Source: Amycolatopsis endophytica (GTDB lineage: Bacteria; Actinomycetota; Actinomycetes; Mycobacteriales; Pseudonocardiaceae). From it: 64,000 bases of DNA. Positions within the stretch are counted from its first letter, which is position 1, and each line of letters opens with the position of its first letter. The translations under genes and the position numbers were made by a program. The stretch lies in contig NZ_JACCFK010000001.1 of the NCBI RefSeq assembly GCF_013410405.1, forward strand, positions 2,108,001-2,172,000. The letters run 5' to 3'. Below the pieces are notes generated by a model. The model saw only the letters and a list, made by a program, of their open reading frames with translations. It ran no database searches and was not told where the DNA came from. Positions 8,539 through 17,016 of this stretch are shown in pieces.

Positions 8539-8585
8539 TTCCCAAGCTGAGAACGCGGGTTCGATTCCCGTCATCCGCTCTTCGC
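8539..8585. repeat. attachment-site repeat, right copy (displaced tRNA 3' half)
   Basis: 47 bp identical to 4597-4643. It carries the anticodon loop to the acceptor end of tRNA-Gly but no 5' half, so it is not a tRNA gene. It is read as the original chromosomal 3' half, pushed aside when the element integrated. Confidence 0.9.
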
Positions 8586-8586
8586 G

Positions 8587-8631
8587 CGAAGGCCCAGGTC
8601 GGCGGGTGTCTACTCCGGACCTGGGCCTTCG
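8587..8631. terminator. ancestral tRNA-Gly terminator
   Basis: Perfect 14-bp stem (8587-8600 with 8618-8631), 17-nt loop, followed by TCGTTTCTT. It begins one base after the right att copy, where the tRNA terminator would have been before integration. Confidence 0.65.
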
Positions 8632-8791
8632 TCGTTTCTTGATCAACTCAGGCTGCGTGCCGTTGGCGCGCCCCTGGAGGGCGGGCTGCTTGGATGCGGC
8701 ACCTCTTGCGGAGAAGTGGGGTTCATCGCCGAGGGCGGTGAGGGAGGCTGTGCCTGGTCAGGGGCGAGCATCTCACGGCGCTGGGCGATCC

Positions 8792-8875
8792 GTGATCGCG
8801 CGGGTGGGGCGTTACGCGGCATCGAAGGCATTCGTACTGTCCTTCACTCAGGAGGTGTGGGTGGAAACAAGGGGA
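8792..8875 (+). pseudogene. short-chain dehydrogenase fragment
   Basis: About 28 codons reading RVGRYAASKAFVLSFTQEVW, the YxxxK active-site helix of an SDR oxidoreductase. No Rossmann glycine motif lies upstream and no substrate-binding part follows; the frame soon runs into unrelated sequence. It is a decayed relic in the otherwise empty 8632-8951 interval, where I see no other gene. Confidence 0.4.
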
Positions 8876-8951
8876 TGGGAGGGGAGCCCGCATTCACTCC
8901 TCCGCGCCCGTTGCTCTGCGGGCTGCCGCGGCTCGACCTACCTTGACTCGG

Positions 8952-9332
8952 ATGGTGCGCCGACTCTTCACCGCGACGTTGATTTCCCTGGCCGTGGTGG
9001 CTTGCTCCTCCGACGACGGCGAGCAGGCCGATCCGATAGCGACGCCACCGCCCAGCAGCAGCGGCGATGCGTCGATCGTTCAGGTGGCCTATCGGAACGG
9101 GCAGGTCGATCCCGCGAACGTCGTCGTGCAGGGGAAGGTCGGGCAGCCGATCCAGGTGAACGTCACCTCCGACCGTGCGGACGACATCGTGGTCGACGCC
9201 TACCCCGACGCGAACGCCGACGTGGACCCGACCGAGCCCGAGGACATCGACGTCACGCCCTCGAACACCGGCACCTTCACGATCCGCCTGCGCGCCGCCA
9301 ACGCCACACTCGTCACGGTCGAGGTGCGCTGA
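8952..9332 (+). CDS. small lipoprotein
   Basis: 126 aa. The N-terminus MVRRLFTATLISLAVVACSS is a lipoprotein signal with lipobox VVAC, so the mature protein is anchored to the outer face of the membrane. After a Ser/Pro-rich linker comes a single ~75-residue beta-rich domain (QVDPANVVVQGKVGQPIQVNV...NTGTFTIRL), resembling cupredoxin-like or YHS-like folds but lacking clear copper ligands. The ATG at 8952 is preferred; a TTG at 8943 is in frame and no Shine-Dalgarno site is evident. Its last 20 bp overlap the convergent gene at 9313. Function unknown. Confidence 0.65.
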   Translation: MVRRLFTATLISLAVVACSSDDGEQADPIATPPPSSSGDASIVQVAYRNGQVDPANVVVQGKVGQPIQVNVTSDRADDIVVDAYPDANADVDPTEPEDIDVTPSNTGTFTIRLRAANATLVTVEVR

Positions 9333-10047
9333 CCATCTCGCGCAGCGGGGCGGACAGGCGGTCGCACAGGGGTTGGTCCACGTGAGTGACCTCGGCCAGC
9401 AGCAGGTCCACCACCAGGCCGAACGCGCGTCGTAGCTCGGCTACGGACGTAGTGCGCACCAGGGCGTTCGTGAACGGGGCCACCACCTCGGCCGGCAGGT
9501 CGTCCATCCCGCGGCCCTGCACGGCAGGCACCTCGTGCCGCAGGCAGGCCAGCGCGAGAACCTGGTCCCGCGCCCCGCTGATCATGTATTCCGCCTGCCA
9601 GACCCGGTTCCGTGCGATGCTCGCCCGCGCGTGCAGGGCGTAGAGCCAGGCCCAGCCGATCAGGGACTCGGCGGCCGGTGGCGGAATCCGCGGAAGCGTT
9701 TTCGCCTCTCCGAACAGGGTTCGAAATTTCGGACCGGTGGCGCCGAACTCCCGTTCGGGCCAGAAGGCGATGTCGACCTGCAGCGTGTCCGGCAGGAGGA
9801 ACACCCGGAAGACGCTCAGGTCCAGGTGGTGGATCGCGCCGTGGTCGCGGTACATCCGGTCGGTCCAGTCTGTCAGGACCTGGTCGCGGTCGGTCGCCAC
9901 GGCGAGTGCCAGGTCGATGTCCGACCAACGGTCCTCTCGTCCGACCGACGCCGAGCCGGTCAGTGCCGCACCGCTGATTCGCGGATCCGCGCGGGCCGCG
10001 GCGATCAGCGAGTCTCGCAGTGACAGTCGGCTTTCCGGGGTGAACAT
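9313..10047 (-). CDS. nucleotidyltransferase-domain protein
   Basis: 244 aa. The Pol beta-type catalytic motif is clear: LTGSASVGREDRWSDIDLAL (GS at 31-32, D43 and D45) with the third carboxylate in LQVDIAFW (D92). A helical C-terminal half could bind the acceptor substrate. AGGAGG lies 9 nt before ATG 10045-10047. The gene starts 5 nt after the stop of the membrane Nudix gene, so they form a two-gene operon, and a shared nucleotide-linked substrate is a reasonable guess. A role as a toxin (MNT type) is not supported because no HEPN partner is present. Confidence 0.75.
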   Translation of the reverse strand: MFTPESRLSLRDSLIAAARADPRISGAALTGSASVGREDRWSDIDLALAVATDRDQVLTDWTDRMYRDHGAIHHLDLSVFRVFLLPDTLQVDIAFWPEREFGATGPKFRTLFGEAKTLPRIPPPAAESLIGWAWLYALHARASIARNRVWQAEYMISGARDQVLALACLRHEVPAVQGRGMDDLPAEVVAPFTNALVRTTSVAELRRAFGLVVDLLLAEVTHVDQPLCDRLSAPLREMVSAPRP

Positions 10048-10052
10048 CGTGC

Positions 10053-11273
10053 TCAGCCTCCTACTCGTGTGCCCGCGGTCCACAGCGCTGCCGCCCGCAG
10101 GGCCAGCAGCAACGGCACCGAACCGCTTCCGCGGACCGGTTCCGGCAGGGCCGGTGAGAATACGCCCGTATCCGCAACCTCCCGGCCGTACCGCGCGAGG
10201 TCGATCTTCTCGAAGCGCACCGCCGCGGTGAAATCGCGTTCCGCGCTGCCCGGGCGGCGGGTGGCGAGTTCCCGCCGCGACACGGACAACTCCGTCAGGC
10301 CGAAGAACTCCGGCTTGCCGCCCCGGTCCATCCAGCGCGCGAACCCGACGACCGTCGTGCGGACGATCTCGTTCCGGCGCAACCCGGTTTCCTCGCACAG
10401 TTCGCGCTCCATACCGGCGCGGACGATCTCGTGCAGGTCGTCGCCGCCGAGGTCGCGCGGCTCCAGCGATCCGCTGCCCGACGGGGCCAGCAGCGACTGG
10501 CTCGCGGAGTTCCGGTCGGACTGGATCACCAGCGGCACCCAGCCGTCGGTCGTGACCGCCACCGTCGACACCCCGACGATGTCCGCGAGCGGGCTCTCCG
10601 CGAGGGTGCGCAGGCGGCCCGCGGTGTCGACCATCATGCGTTGCCGCAGGTCGAAGACCTGGTCGCTGTCCCTGCGCGCAATCCGCAGAGTGGCCAGCTC
10701 GTTCGAGCACTGCGCGTCGAAGAAGCGCGTGCGGTGCAGCCGGATCGGCGCGCCGTTGCCGACCGACGGCAGCGGCTCACCGCGCATGCCCACGACCTTG
10801 CCGTTGAACAGCAACCGGCCGCGGGCGCGCAGCGGCAGCACGTACGGCGCGGTGGCCTTGAGTTCCGCGGGCAGGTGGTAGGGGTCGGCGGCGATCTCGA
10901 CGCGGAACGGCTGTGTCCACAGTGCGCGGTCGACGGTGTTGCTGACCAGGCCGGTCCCGCGGTTCGGCAGGTGGATGTACTCGGCGCCGGGATAGCTCGC
11001 CGGTGGCGGGACGTCCGTGTGCGGGAACGGCGCGGCGATCGCGGTGAACTCGAACGCGGCCCAGCGGCCGCGGAGCGTTCGCACGTCCCGGACGAGGGTC
11101 AGGATCCCGAGCACCAGCGCCAGCACCGACAGCACGACGCCGACCGCGCTCGGCACGAGCGTGACCAGGCCGAGCAGCACGCCCAGCGCGGACACGAGCA
11201 CCGGCCATTCGCGGGATCCGATGAACCAGACGTAGTCCGCCTTCGCCCTGGCGCGGTTGCTCAGCTTGCCCAT
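10053..11273 (-). CDS. membrane-anchored Nudix-like protein
   Basis: 406 aa. Two adjacent hydrophobic helices (about 22-42 and 43-62) form an N-terminal hairpin anchor. A cytoplasmic region follows with RAGMERELCEETGL (285-298), the core of the Nudix box (RExxEExG). The glycine and first glutamate upstream in the box are not well placed, so hydrolase activity is uncertain. It is cotranscribed with the downstream nucleotidyltransferase. The ATG at 11271-11273 faces the divergent immunity-like gene. Actinobacterial membrane Nudix proteins of this layout are uncharacterised as far as I know. Confidence 0.6.
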   Translation of the reverse strand: MGKLSNRARAKADYVWFIGSREWPVLVSALGVLLGLVTLVPSAVGVVLSVLALVLGILTLVRDVRTLRGRWAAFEFTAIAAPFPHTDVPPPASYPGAEYIHLPNRGTGLVSNTVDRALWTQPFRVEIAADPYHLPAELKATAPYVLPLRARGRLLFNGKVVGMRGEPLPSVGNGAPIRLHRTRFFDAQCSNELATLRIARRDSDQVFDLRQRMMVDTAGRLRTLAESPLADIVGVSTVAVTTDGWVPLVIQSDRNSASQSLLAPSGSGSLEPRDLGGDDLHEIVRAGMERELCEETGLRRNEIVRTTVVGFARWMDRGGKPEFFGLTELSVSRRELATRRPGSAERDFTAAVRFEKIDLARYGREVADTGVFSPALPEPVRGSGSVPLLLALRAAALWTAGTRVGG

Positions 11274-11376
11274 CGATCATGGTGTCTACCAGAAACCGGG
11301 GGACGATCCGACCGAAATGATCGGGACCACTCGTCGCACGCGTGGGACGATCGCGGCCGAGGATGGGAGACGACGG

Positions 11377-11742
11377 ATGTGGGGAGAGCGCGGGCAGCGG
11401 CCGCCGCCTGGCGGCGTACGCGAACGGAGGAGCCGGTCGCTGGAGCAGATCGAGGACGACTACTGGGGCGATCCGCCGCCCGACACCACCTACCTGATCA
11501 GCACCTGCCACCGGTTGCGGCGCGTGCCCGTGGAGGAGCTGGAAGCCGAGGACCTCCGCATCCTCCTGGGGCAGCTGATGAGTCTGCGGACCCTGGTGCC
11601 CCGCGCCCTGCGACTGCTCGAACGGGATCCGACCGTGCGGACGCACTTCGGAACGTTGTTCGAGGCGGTGCAGCGCCTTCCTGACGCCTACTGGCGCGCG
11701 CACCCCGATCAGCACGCCCGGCTGCTGCGCACCAAGCGTTGA
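11377..11742 (+). CDS. CDI immunity-like protein
   Basis: 121 aa soluble protein. SLEQIEDDYWGDPPPDTTYLISTCHRLRRVPVEELEAEDLRILLGQ and the following LVPRALRLLERDP strongly resemble the contact-dependent growth inhibition immunity family (CdiI-like), whose members neutralise delivered toxins. No toxin or polymorphic-toxin gene is adjacent, so it is an orphan here. The ATG at 11377 is chosen over the in-frame start at 11257 because GGGAG lies about 8 nt upstream and the family N-terminus begins near here. Its stop codon abuts the convergent dusB stop. Confidence 0.65.
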   Translation: MWGERGQRPPPGGVRERRSRSLEQIEDDYWGDPPPDTTYLISTCHRLRRVPVEELEAEDLRILLGQLMSLRTLVPRALRLLERDPTVRTHFGTLFEAVQRLPDAYWRAHPDQHARLLRTKR

Positions 11743-12888
11743 TCAGCCGCCCGAGTGCATGTCCTCCGCTTCGGGCACGAGGTCGTCGTCCGGGTTGTCG
11801 AGCCAGCCGTGCGGCAGGGTGACCTTGCCCGGGGAGCCCTGGCGGCCCCGCGGGCCCAGCGCGTCCGCCGGGAAGGGCGCCGAGTGGTCCAGCTGGGCGA
11901 TCAGCTCGTCGAGTTCGTCCAGCGCCGACACCATCGCGAACCGGCGGCGCAGCTCGGAGCCGACCGGGAAGCCCATGAAGTACCAGGCCATGTGTTTGCG
12001 CAGGTCACGCAGGGCCTTCGTGGGCCCGTCGTGCTGGACCAGCAGTTCCGCGTGCCGCCGCAGGACCCGTGCGACCTCGCCCAGGTTCGGCCCCTCCGGG
12101 ATCGGGCGGCCGGCGAACGCGGCCTCCAGTTCGCCGAACAGCCACGGCCGGCCCAGGCACCCGCGGCCCACGACCACACCGTCGCACCCCGTCTCGGCCA
12201 CCATGCGCAACGCGTCGTCGGCCGTGAAGATGTCGCCGTTGCCCAGCACCGGGATGGTCCGCACGGCCTCCTTCAACCGCGCCACCGCGCTCCAGTCGGC
12301 CTGGCCGGAGTAGCGCTGCGACGCCGTGCGGGCGTGCAGGGAGACCGCCGCCGCGCCCTCGGCCTCCGCGATGCGGCCCGCGTCGAGGAAGGTGTGGTGG
12401 TCGTCGTCGATGCCGACGCGGAACTTGACCGTGAACGGAACGCCTGCCGCGTCGGCCGCCTCCACCGAGGCGCGCACGATCTGCGCGAACAGCTTCCGCT
12501 TGTACGGCAGCGCCGCGCCGCCACCCTTGCGGGTGACCTTGGCGACCGGACAGCCGAAGTTGCTGTCGATGTGGTCCGCCAGCCCCTCGCCGACGATGAT
12601 CTTGACCGCTTCCCGCATGGTCTTCGGGTCGACGCCGTAGAGCTGCATCGACCGAGGATGTTCGCCCTGGTCGAAGGCCATCATGTGCATCGTGCCGGGA
12701 TGCCGTTCGACGACGGCGCGGGCGGTGATCATCTCGCACACGTACAGGCCGGCACCGTACTCGCGGCACAGCCGCCGGAAGGCGACGTTCGTGATGCCGG
12801 CCATGGGCGCGAGCACCACCGGCGGATCGACCTCGTACGGGCCGATCTTCAGCGCGGGCTTGCTCAGGGTGGCGGTCACGCCTTCCAT
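11743..12888 (-). CDS. dusB: tRNA-dihydrouridine synthase B-type
   Basis: 381 aa FMN enzyme that reduces uridine to dihydrouridine in tRNA D-loops. Signatures: VLAPMAGITNVAFRRL at the barrel start, SNFGCPVAKVTRKGGGAAL with the catalytic cysteine, the KFRVGIDDDHHTF segment, SLHARTASQRYSG, and GNGDIFTADDA for phosphate binding. A helical C-terminal tRNA-binding domain is present. Start ATG 12886-12888 gives the family N-terminus (PALKIGPYEVDPPVVLAPM); the frame is open further to 13128 but without homologous residues. No Shine-Dalgarno site precedes it, so the transcript may be leaderless. Confidence 0.92.
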   Translation of the reverse strand: MEGVTATLSKPALKIGPYEVDPPVVLAPMAGITNVAFRRLCREYGAGLYVCEMITARAVVERHPGTMHMMAFDQGEHPRSMQLYGVDPKTMREAVKIIVGEGLADHIDSNFGCPVAKVTRKGGGAALPYKRKLFAQIVRASVEAADAAGVPFTVKFRVGIDDDHHTFLDAGRIAEAEGAAAVSLHARTASQRYSGQADWSAVARLKEAVRTIPVLGNGDIFTADDALRMVAETGCDGVVVGRGCLGRPWLFGELEAAFAGRPIPEGPNLGEVARVLRRHAELLVQHDGPTKALRDLRKHMAWYFMGFPVGSELRRRFAMVSALDELDELIAQLDHSAPFPADALGPRGRQGSPGKVTLPHGWLDNPDDDLVPEAEDMHSGG

Positions 12889-13007
12889 TGTCGCTGGTGA
12901 CTCGCGCCACGCGCAGCGAGGTCCGGTGGATCGCGCCGCAGGTCTCACCGCACGGGGCAGTTCGGCGACGGAATGCCGGACGGACAACGCGCGGCCGCCT
13001 CCGCGCG

Positions 13008-13403
13008 TCAGGCCGGTCCGACCGCCGGGATCTCGGCCGCGAGCCGGGACCGCGGACGCGAGGCCGTGATCGTCCACAGCACCTTCCCGTCCGGATGCGT
13101 GCCCCCGATGCTGGTCAGGCTCCGGCACACGATCTCACCCGAGTGTTCCGGGCTCCGGAGCTCGATGCACAGGTGCGGGATGTCCACCGTCGGGCTCTGC
13201 AACACGGTGTCCTCGGCCCGGTCGACCGCCAGTCCGGGGAACCAGAGCCGGTCGAACCGCATCGACAGGACGCCCTCGAAGAGCAGCTCGACCGGCTCGT
13301 CGGGGTCGTCGTGCGTGCGCAGGGTCAGCTCCGAACGTCCGACGTCGTAATGCCACACGCGGAAGGTCCGGGTCGTGTTGAACAGCGGTACTGGCTGATC
13401 CAT
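13008..13403 (-). CDS. conserved hypothetical protein
   Basis: 131 aa, predominantly beta-strand, with no signal peptide or TM segment. It reads TRTFRVWHYDVGRSELTLRTH near the start and ends in a charged tail. I do not recognise the family; the size and beta-rich layout recall small immunity-like or ligand-binding proteins but that is weak. The ATG at 13401-13403 is used. It is not obviously in an operon, with 45 nt separating it from the FAH-type gene in the same direction. Confidence 0.5.
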   Translation of the reverse strand: MDQPVPLFNTTRTFRVWHYDVGRSELTLRTHDDPDEPVELLFEGVLSMRFDRLWFPGLAVDRAEDTVLQSPTVDIPHLCIELRSPEHSGEIVCRSLTSIGGTHPDGKVLWTITASRPRSRLAAEIPAVGPA

Positions 13404-13447
13404 CGGACCAGTATGGAGGCAGTCCCCGTGACTCGCGGCCCGGCCGT

Positions 13448-14299
13448 TCACCGGATCGTTTGGCGCTGCCTGCCGAGGCCGTCGATCTCCAGTTCGACCA
13501 CGTCACCGGTGTCGAGGTAGGGGAAGCGGCCGCTCAGCGCGACGCCTTCCGGGGTGCCGGTGTTGATCACGTCCCCCGGGTCGAGGACGAGGTACTGCGA
13601 CAGGTCGAACACCAGCCGGGCGACCGAAAAGATCATGTCGGCGGTGGAGGAGTCCTGGCGTGGTTCGCCGTTCACCCAGGAGCGCAGGCGGAGCTTCTGC
13701 GGGTCCTGGATGTCGCACGCGAGCCACGGGCCCAGCGGGTTGAACGTCTCGGCGCTCTTGCCCTTCGACCACTGCCCGCCGGACTGCTCGATCTGCAACG
13801 ACCGCTCCGACACGTCGTTGCCGATCGCGTACCCGGCCACGTGTGCCAGTGCCTCGTCCGGCGACGACAGGTACCGCGCCTGCCTGCCGATCACGACCGC
13901 CAGCTCGACCTCCCAGTCGACCTTCGTCGCGCCGGGCGGGATGCGCACGTCGTCGTCCGGGCCGACCACGGTGTTCGGGTGCTTGAAGAAGATGATCGGC
14001 CGTTCCGGCGGGGTGGAACCGGACTCGGCGGCGTGCGCGGCGTAGTTCTGCCCGATGCAGATCACCGCCCCCGGCTTCGCGACCGGTGCGCCGACTCGCG
14101 GGCCCGTGCCGTCCGGGGCGGTGTCGCTCAGGGACGGCAGCGAGCCGGCGGCCAGCGCGGCCCGAACGCGGTTCATTCCGCCGTCGCCGAGGAAGTCGCC
14201 GCTCACGTCGGCGGTCAGCCCGCTCAGGTCGAACAGGCCACCGTCGTCGCGCACCGCCGGTCGTTCACTGCCACGCTCACCGAGTCGCATGAGTTCCAC
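13448..14299 (-). CDS. fumarylacetoacetate hydrolase-family enzyme (likely rhamnonate-pathway)
   Basis: 283 aa cytoplasmic metal-dependent C-C hydrolase. The catalytic core is complete: CIGQNYAAHA, IIFFKHPNTVVGP, KVDWEVELAVVIG (metal Glu residues), GYAIGNDVSER and the closing INTGTPEGV. The GTG at 14297-14299 gives VELMRLG, aligning with the usual MKLLRFG start of this family. It sits 5 nt after the GH78 rhamnosidase gene, last in the operon. In that context it is a candidate 2,4-diketo-3-deoxy-L-rhamnonate hydrolase, cleaving the rhamnose-derived keto acid to pyruvate and lactate; this is inference, since FAH proteins have many substrates. Confidence 0.85.
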   Translation of the reverse strand: MELMRLGERGSERPAVRDDGGLFDLSGLTADVSGDFLGDGGMNRVRAALAAGSLPSLSDTAPDGTGPRVGAPVAKPGAVICIGQNYAAHAAESGSTPPERPIIFFKHPNTVVGPDDDVRIPPGATKVDWEVELAVVIGRQARYLSSPDEALAHVAGYAIGNDVSERSLQIEQSGGQWSKGKSAETFNPLGPWLACDIQDPQKLRLRSWVNGEPRQDSSTADMIFSVARLVFDLSQYLVLDPGDVINTGTPEGVALSGRFPYLDTGDVVELEIDGLGRQRQTIR

Positions 14300-14304
14300 G
14301 CGGC

Positions 14305-17016
14305 TCACTCTGGGAGCTTCTCCAGTGCCCGCTTGGCGGTGGACCCGTCGGAAAGCGTTTTCATCGCGAGGACGTCCGCCAGTTCGGGCGCCGGCCGGTC
14401 GAGGTAGCGCCCCGCGCGTTGCGCGGCGTCCACCGCGTCGTCCGCGATGCCGTGCGATACCAGCAGCGACACCGCGTCTTCCCACCTGGGCGAGCCGATC
14501 AGCTCACGAACGGTCCGCACGCGCTGCGGTCCGAGGCACGGATCGGTCACCGTCCAGCTGTGCTTCCCGTGCCGCACCTCGACCTTCTCCCCGCCCGGGA
14601 CCTGCACCTTCGCCGTCACCCCTGGCGGCACCACGACGTCGAGCGTGAACCGTCCACCGTCGCGTCGCCACGCCACGGAAGCCTCACCAAAGGGCGTCTC
14701 GTGGCGGGCCGCAGCGTGTGTGAGAGCGGCGTTCGGTACCGGGCGAACGATCATCTCGCGGTACCCGGGAGAGCCCGGGGCGAGACCGGCGACCGTGCGG
14801 TGCATCCAGTCGGCCACCGCGCCGAGTGCGTAGTGGTTGAACGAGGTCATCTCGCCGGGGTTGATCGACCCGTCCGGCAGCATGCTGTCCCAGCGCTCCC
14901 AGATGGTCGTGGCGCCCATCGTCACCGGGTACAGCCACGACGGGCACCCGCGCTCCAGCAGCAGCCGGTAGGCCAGGTGCGGGTACCCGGCCGAGGTCAG
15001 CGCGTCGGTGATCAGCGGTGTCCCGACGAACCCGGTGGCGATGCGGAAGCCGTTGGTGCGCACCAGATCCGCCAACCGCTGCCCCGCGCGGGAACGCTGT
15101 GCGCCGGTCGGCAGCAGCGCCCACTCGATCGCCTGCGCGTACACCGTCGGCGCGTCCGAGAGCACCCGGCCCGACTCGGTGACGTACTCCCGCGCGAACG
15201 CCTCCCGCGTACGGGCGGCCAGCTCCGCGTACGCGGAACCGTCGCGTCCCAGCACCTCCGCCGCCCGCGCCACGAGCTCCGCGGAGCGCACGAGATACGC
15301 CGTCGCGACGACATCGTGGTCGGCCTTCGCGGCGAACGGGTCGTCCGGCGGTGCGGCGGGATCCAGCCAGTCGCCGAACTGGAACCCGCCGGACCACACG
15401 CCGTTCGTGGTCAGCGAAGCGATCTTGTCGACCCACCCGCGCATGCTGTCGAACTGCCTGGCCAGCACCTCGGCATCGCCGAAGCGCTGGTAGAGCACCC
15501 ACGGCACGATCACCGCGGCGTCGCCCCACGCGGTCGCGGCCGGATCGTCGCCGGGCAGCACGTCCGGGATCACGAACGGCACCGCGCCGTCCGGACGCTG
15601 GTCTGCGGCCAGATCGGCCAGCCACGAGCGCAGGAACCCGGCGCTGTCGAACAGGAAGCTCGCCGTCGGGGAGAAGACCTGGATGTCGCCCGTCCAGCCG
15701 AGGCGCTCGTCCCGCTGCGGGCAGTCGGTCGGCACGTCCAGGAAGTTGCCGCGCATGCCCCACACGACGTTCTCGTGGAACTTCTCCAGATCCGGGTCGG
15801 AACAGCTGAACCAGCCGGTGCGCCGCAGATCGCTGTGCACGACCACCGCTTCGAGGTCCTCCGCACGCAGATCGTCCACTCCGGACACTTCGGCGTACCG
15901 GAAGCCGTGGAACGTCAGGCTCGGCTCCAGCACCGTCTCGGTGCGCCCGGGCAGCACGTAGGTGTCGGTCGCCTTGGCCGACCGCAGGGGTCGCACGCCC
16001 AGCTCGCCGTTCTCCAGCACCTCGGCGTGACGAACGGTCACCTCGTGCGCGTCCCGCACGCGCAACCGCACCCAGCCGACCAGGTTCTGCCCGAAGTCCA
16101 CCAGCGTCTTCCCGGACGGCGACGACCACACCTCGACCGCGGGCACGACGTCGGTGATCCGCACGGGCGGGCCTTCCGGCGCGACCAGACGACCGAAGTC
16201 GGCGTCGACGACCTCGACCTGACTGCCTGCGGAGGACCCGAGGGTCAGGTCCGTGTGCTGTCCGTCGTACAGGTCATCGGACACGATCCGGCTCTCCGAC
16301 GCCGACCACTGCTCGTCGGTGCCGATCACCTCGGTCGAGCCGTTGGCGTAGGTGACCTCCAGCTGGGCCAGCAGCGCGAGCCGGTCACCGTAGAGCGCCC
16401 GGCGGCCGGTCCAGGCGAGCCTGCCGCGATACCAGCCGTTGCCGAGCAGCACTTCCACGTCGTTGGTCCCTTCGCGCAGCAGCGAGGTGACGTCGTGCGT
16501 CTGATACCGCAGCCGGTGCTCGTAGCTGGTCCAGCCGGGCGCCAGAACTTCGTCACCGACGCGGGTGCCGTTGATCGTCGCCGTGTAGACGCCGTGCGCC
16601 GTCGCGTACAGCCGCGCGGAGACGATGCCGGACCGCAGCGTGACGGACCGGGTGAGGATCGGCGCGCGTTGTCCGATACCACCGATGGCACGCGGGCTGA
16701 CGAACTTCGCCGACCAGTCGCCGGGCCGCAGCAGCCCGGTTTCCACGGTTACGGGTTCCGACCACTCACCGCCCGGTTCGACGCGCACCCGGACGCTCGC
16801 CGAGGTGCGCGACGGCAGCGGTTCGAACGGCCACGGCACCAGCACCTGCTCGGACGAGTCGACCCGGACCCTGCGCGAACCGTCCAGCTCGACCTCGTAC
16901 GCGGTCTGGGCCCAGCCAGGATCGTCGGTGCGCACCTGCCAGGACAGCCGGGGCGAGCCGGTGCCGATGCCCAGTGCCCTGTCGTGGTGTTCGAAGCGGA
17001 CGGCGGTGACGCTCAA
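14305..17016 (-). CDS. alpha-L-rhamnosidase, GH78
   Basis: 903 aa multi-domain enzyme that removes terminal L-rhamnose from glycosides. N-terminal beta domains (WSAKFVSP, TINGTRVGDEVLAPGWTSY, GNGWYRGRL) precede the (alpha/alpha)6 barrel with TDCPQRDERLGWTGDIQVFS, where the catalytic acid lies, and ATTIWERWDSM, where the second catalytic glutamate lies. No signal peptide, so it acts inside the cell on imported glycosides. The TTG at 17014-17016 overlaps the upstream TGA (TTGA) and has AGGAG 8 nt before it, showing translational coupling to the GH106 gene. The frame runs far upstream but only as antisense-like sequence of that gene. Confidence 0.93.
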   Translation of the reverse strand: MSVTAVRFEHHDRALGIGTGSPRLSWQVRTDDPGWAQTAYEVELDGSRRVRVDSSEQVLVPWPFEPLPSRTSASVRVRVEPGGEWSEPVTVETGLLRPGDWSAKFVSPRAIGGIGQRAPILTRSVTLRSGIVSARLYATAHGVYTATINGTRVGDEVLAPGWTSYEHRLRYQTHDVTSLLREGTNDVEVLLGNGWYRGRLAWTGRRALYGDRLALLAQLEVTYANGSTEVIGTDEQWSASESRIVSDDLYDGQHTDLTLGSSAGSQVEVVDADFGRLVAPEGPPVRITDVVPAVEVWSSPSGKTLVDFGQNLVGWVRLRVRDAHEVTVRHAEVLENGELGVRPLRSAKATDTYVLPGRTETVLEPSLTFHGFRYAEVSGVDDLRAEDLEAVVVHSDLRRTGWFSCSDPDLEKFHENVVWGMRGNFLDVPTDCPQRDERLGWTGDIQVFSPTASFLFDSAGFLRSWLADLAADQRPDGAVPFVIPDVLPGDDPAATAWGDAAVIVPWVLYQRFGDAEVLARQFDSMRGWVDKIASLTTNGVWSGGFQFGDWLDPAAPPDDPFAAKADHDVVATAYLVRSAELVARAAEVLGRDGSAYAELAARTREAFAREYVTESGRVLSDAPTVYAQAIEWALLPTGAQRSRAGQRLADLVRTNGFRIATGFVGTPLITDALTSAGYPHLAYRLLLERGCPSWLYPVTMGATTIWERWDSMLPDGSINPGEMTSFNHYALGAVADWMHRTVAGLAPGSPGYREMIVRPVPNAALTHAAARHETPFGEASVAWRRDGGRFTLDVVVPPGVTAKVQVPGGEKVEVRHGKHSWTVTDPCLGPQRVRTVRELIGSPRWEDAVSLLVSHGIADDAVDAAQRAGRYLDRPAPELADVLAMKTLSDGSTAKRALEKLPE

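Larger units (their letters stand above)
4597..8585. mobile_element. small integrated element in tRNA-Gly, cargo plus decayed integrase
   Basis: A ~3.94 kb insertion bounded by identical 47-bp direct repeats, the left one formed by the 3' half of the tRNA. Inside are the C-terminal end of a tyrosine integrase pointing at the tRNA, a phosphotransferase fragment, an AT-richer frameshifted gene and a second uncharacterised gene. Near each end is a 20-bp repeat that could be an integrase arm site. There are no replication, transfer or phage structural genes, so it is a satellite-type or decayed element and is probably no longer self-mobile. Confidence 0.85.

Noticed and set aside
8539..8585. Second tRNA-Gly gene
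   Set aside because: It has the anticodon loop, T-arm and acceptor 3' strand only; no 5' acceptor strand or D-arm precedes it. It is an att duplicate.
8441..9385. Open frame on the + strand from the att region through the lipoprotein gene
   Set aside because: Only a short SDR-like segment in it looks like protein. The rest covers the displaced tRNA half, a terminator and a shifted reading of the lipoprotein gene.
9313..10710. A single 465-codon fusion of the nucleotidyltransferase with an upstream extension
   Set aside because: The extension is a shifted reading of the Nudix gene. AGGAGG 9 nt before ATG 10045-10047 marks the real start.
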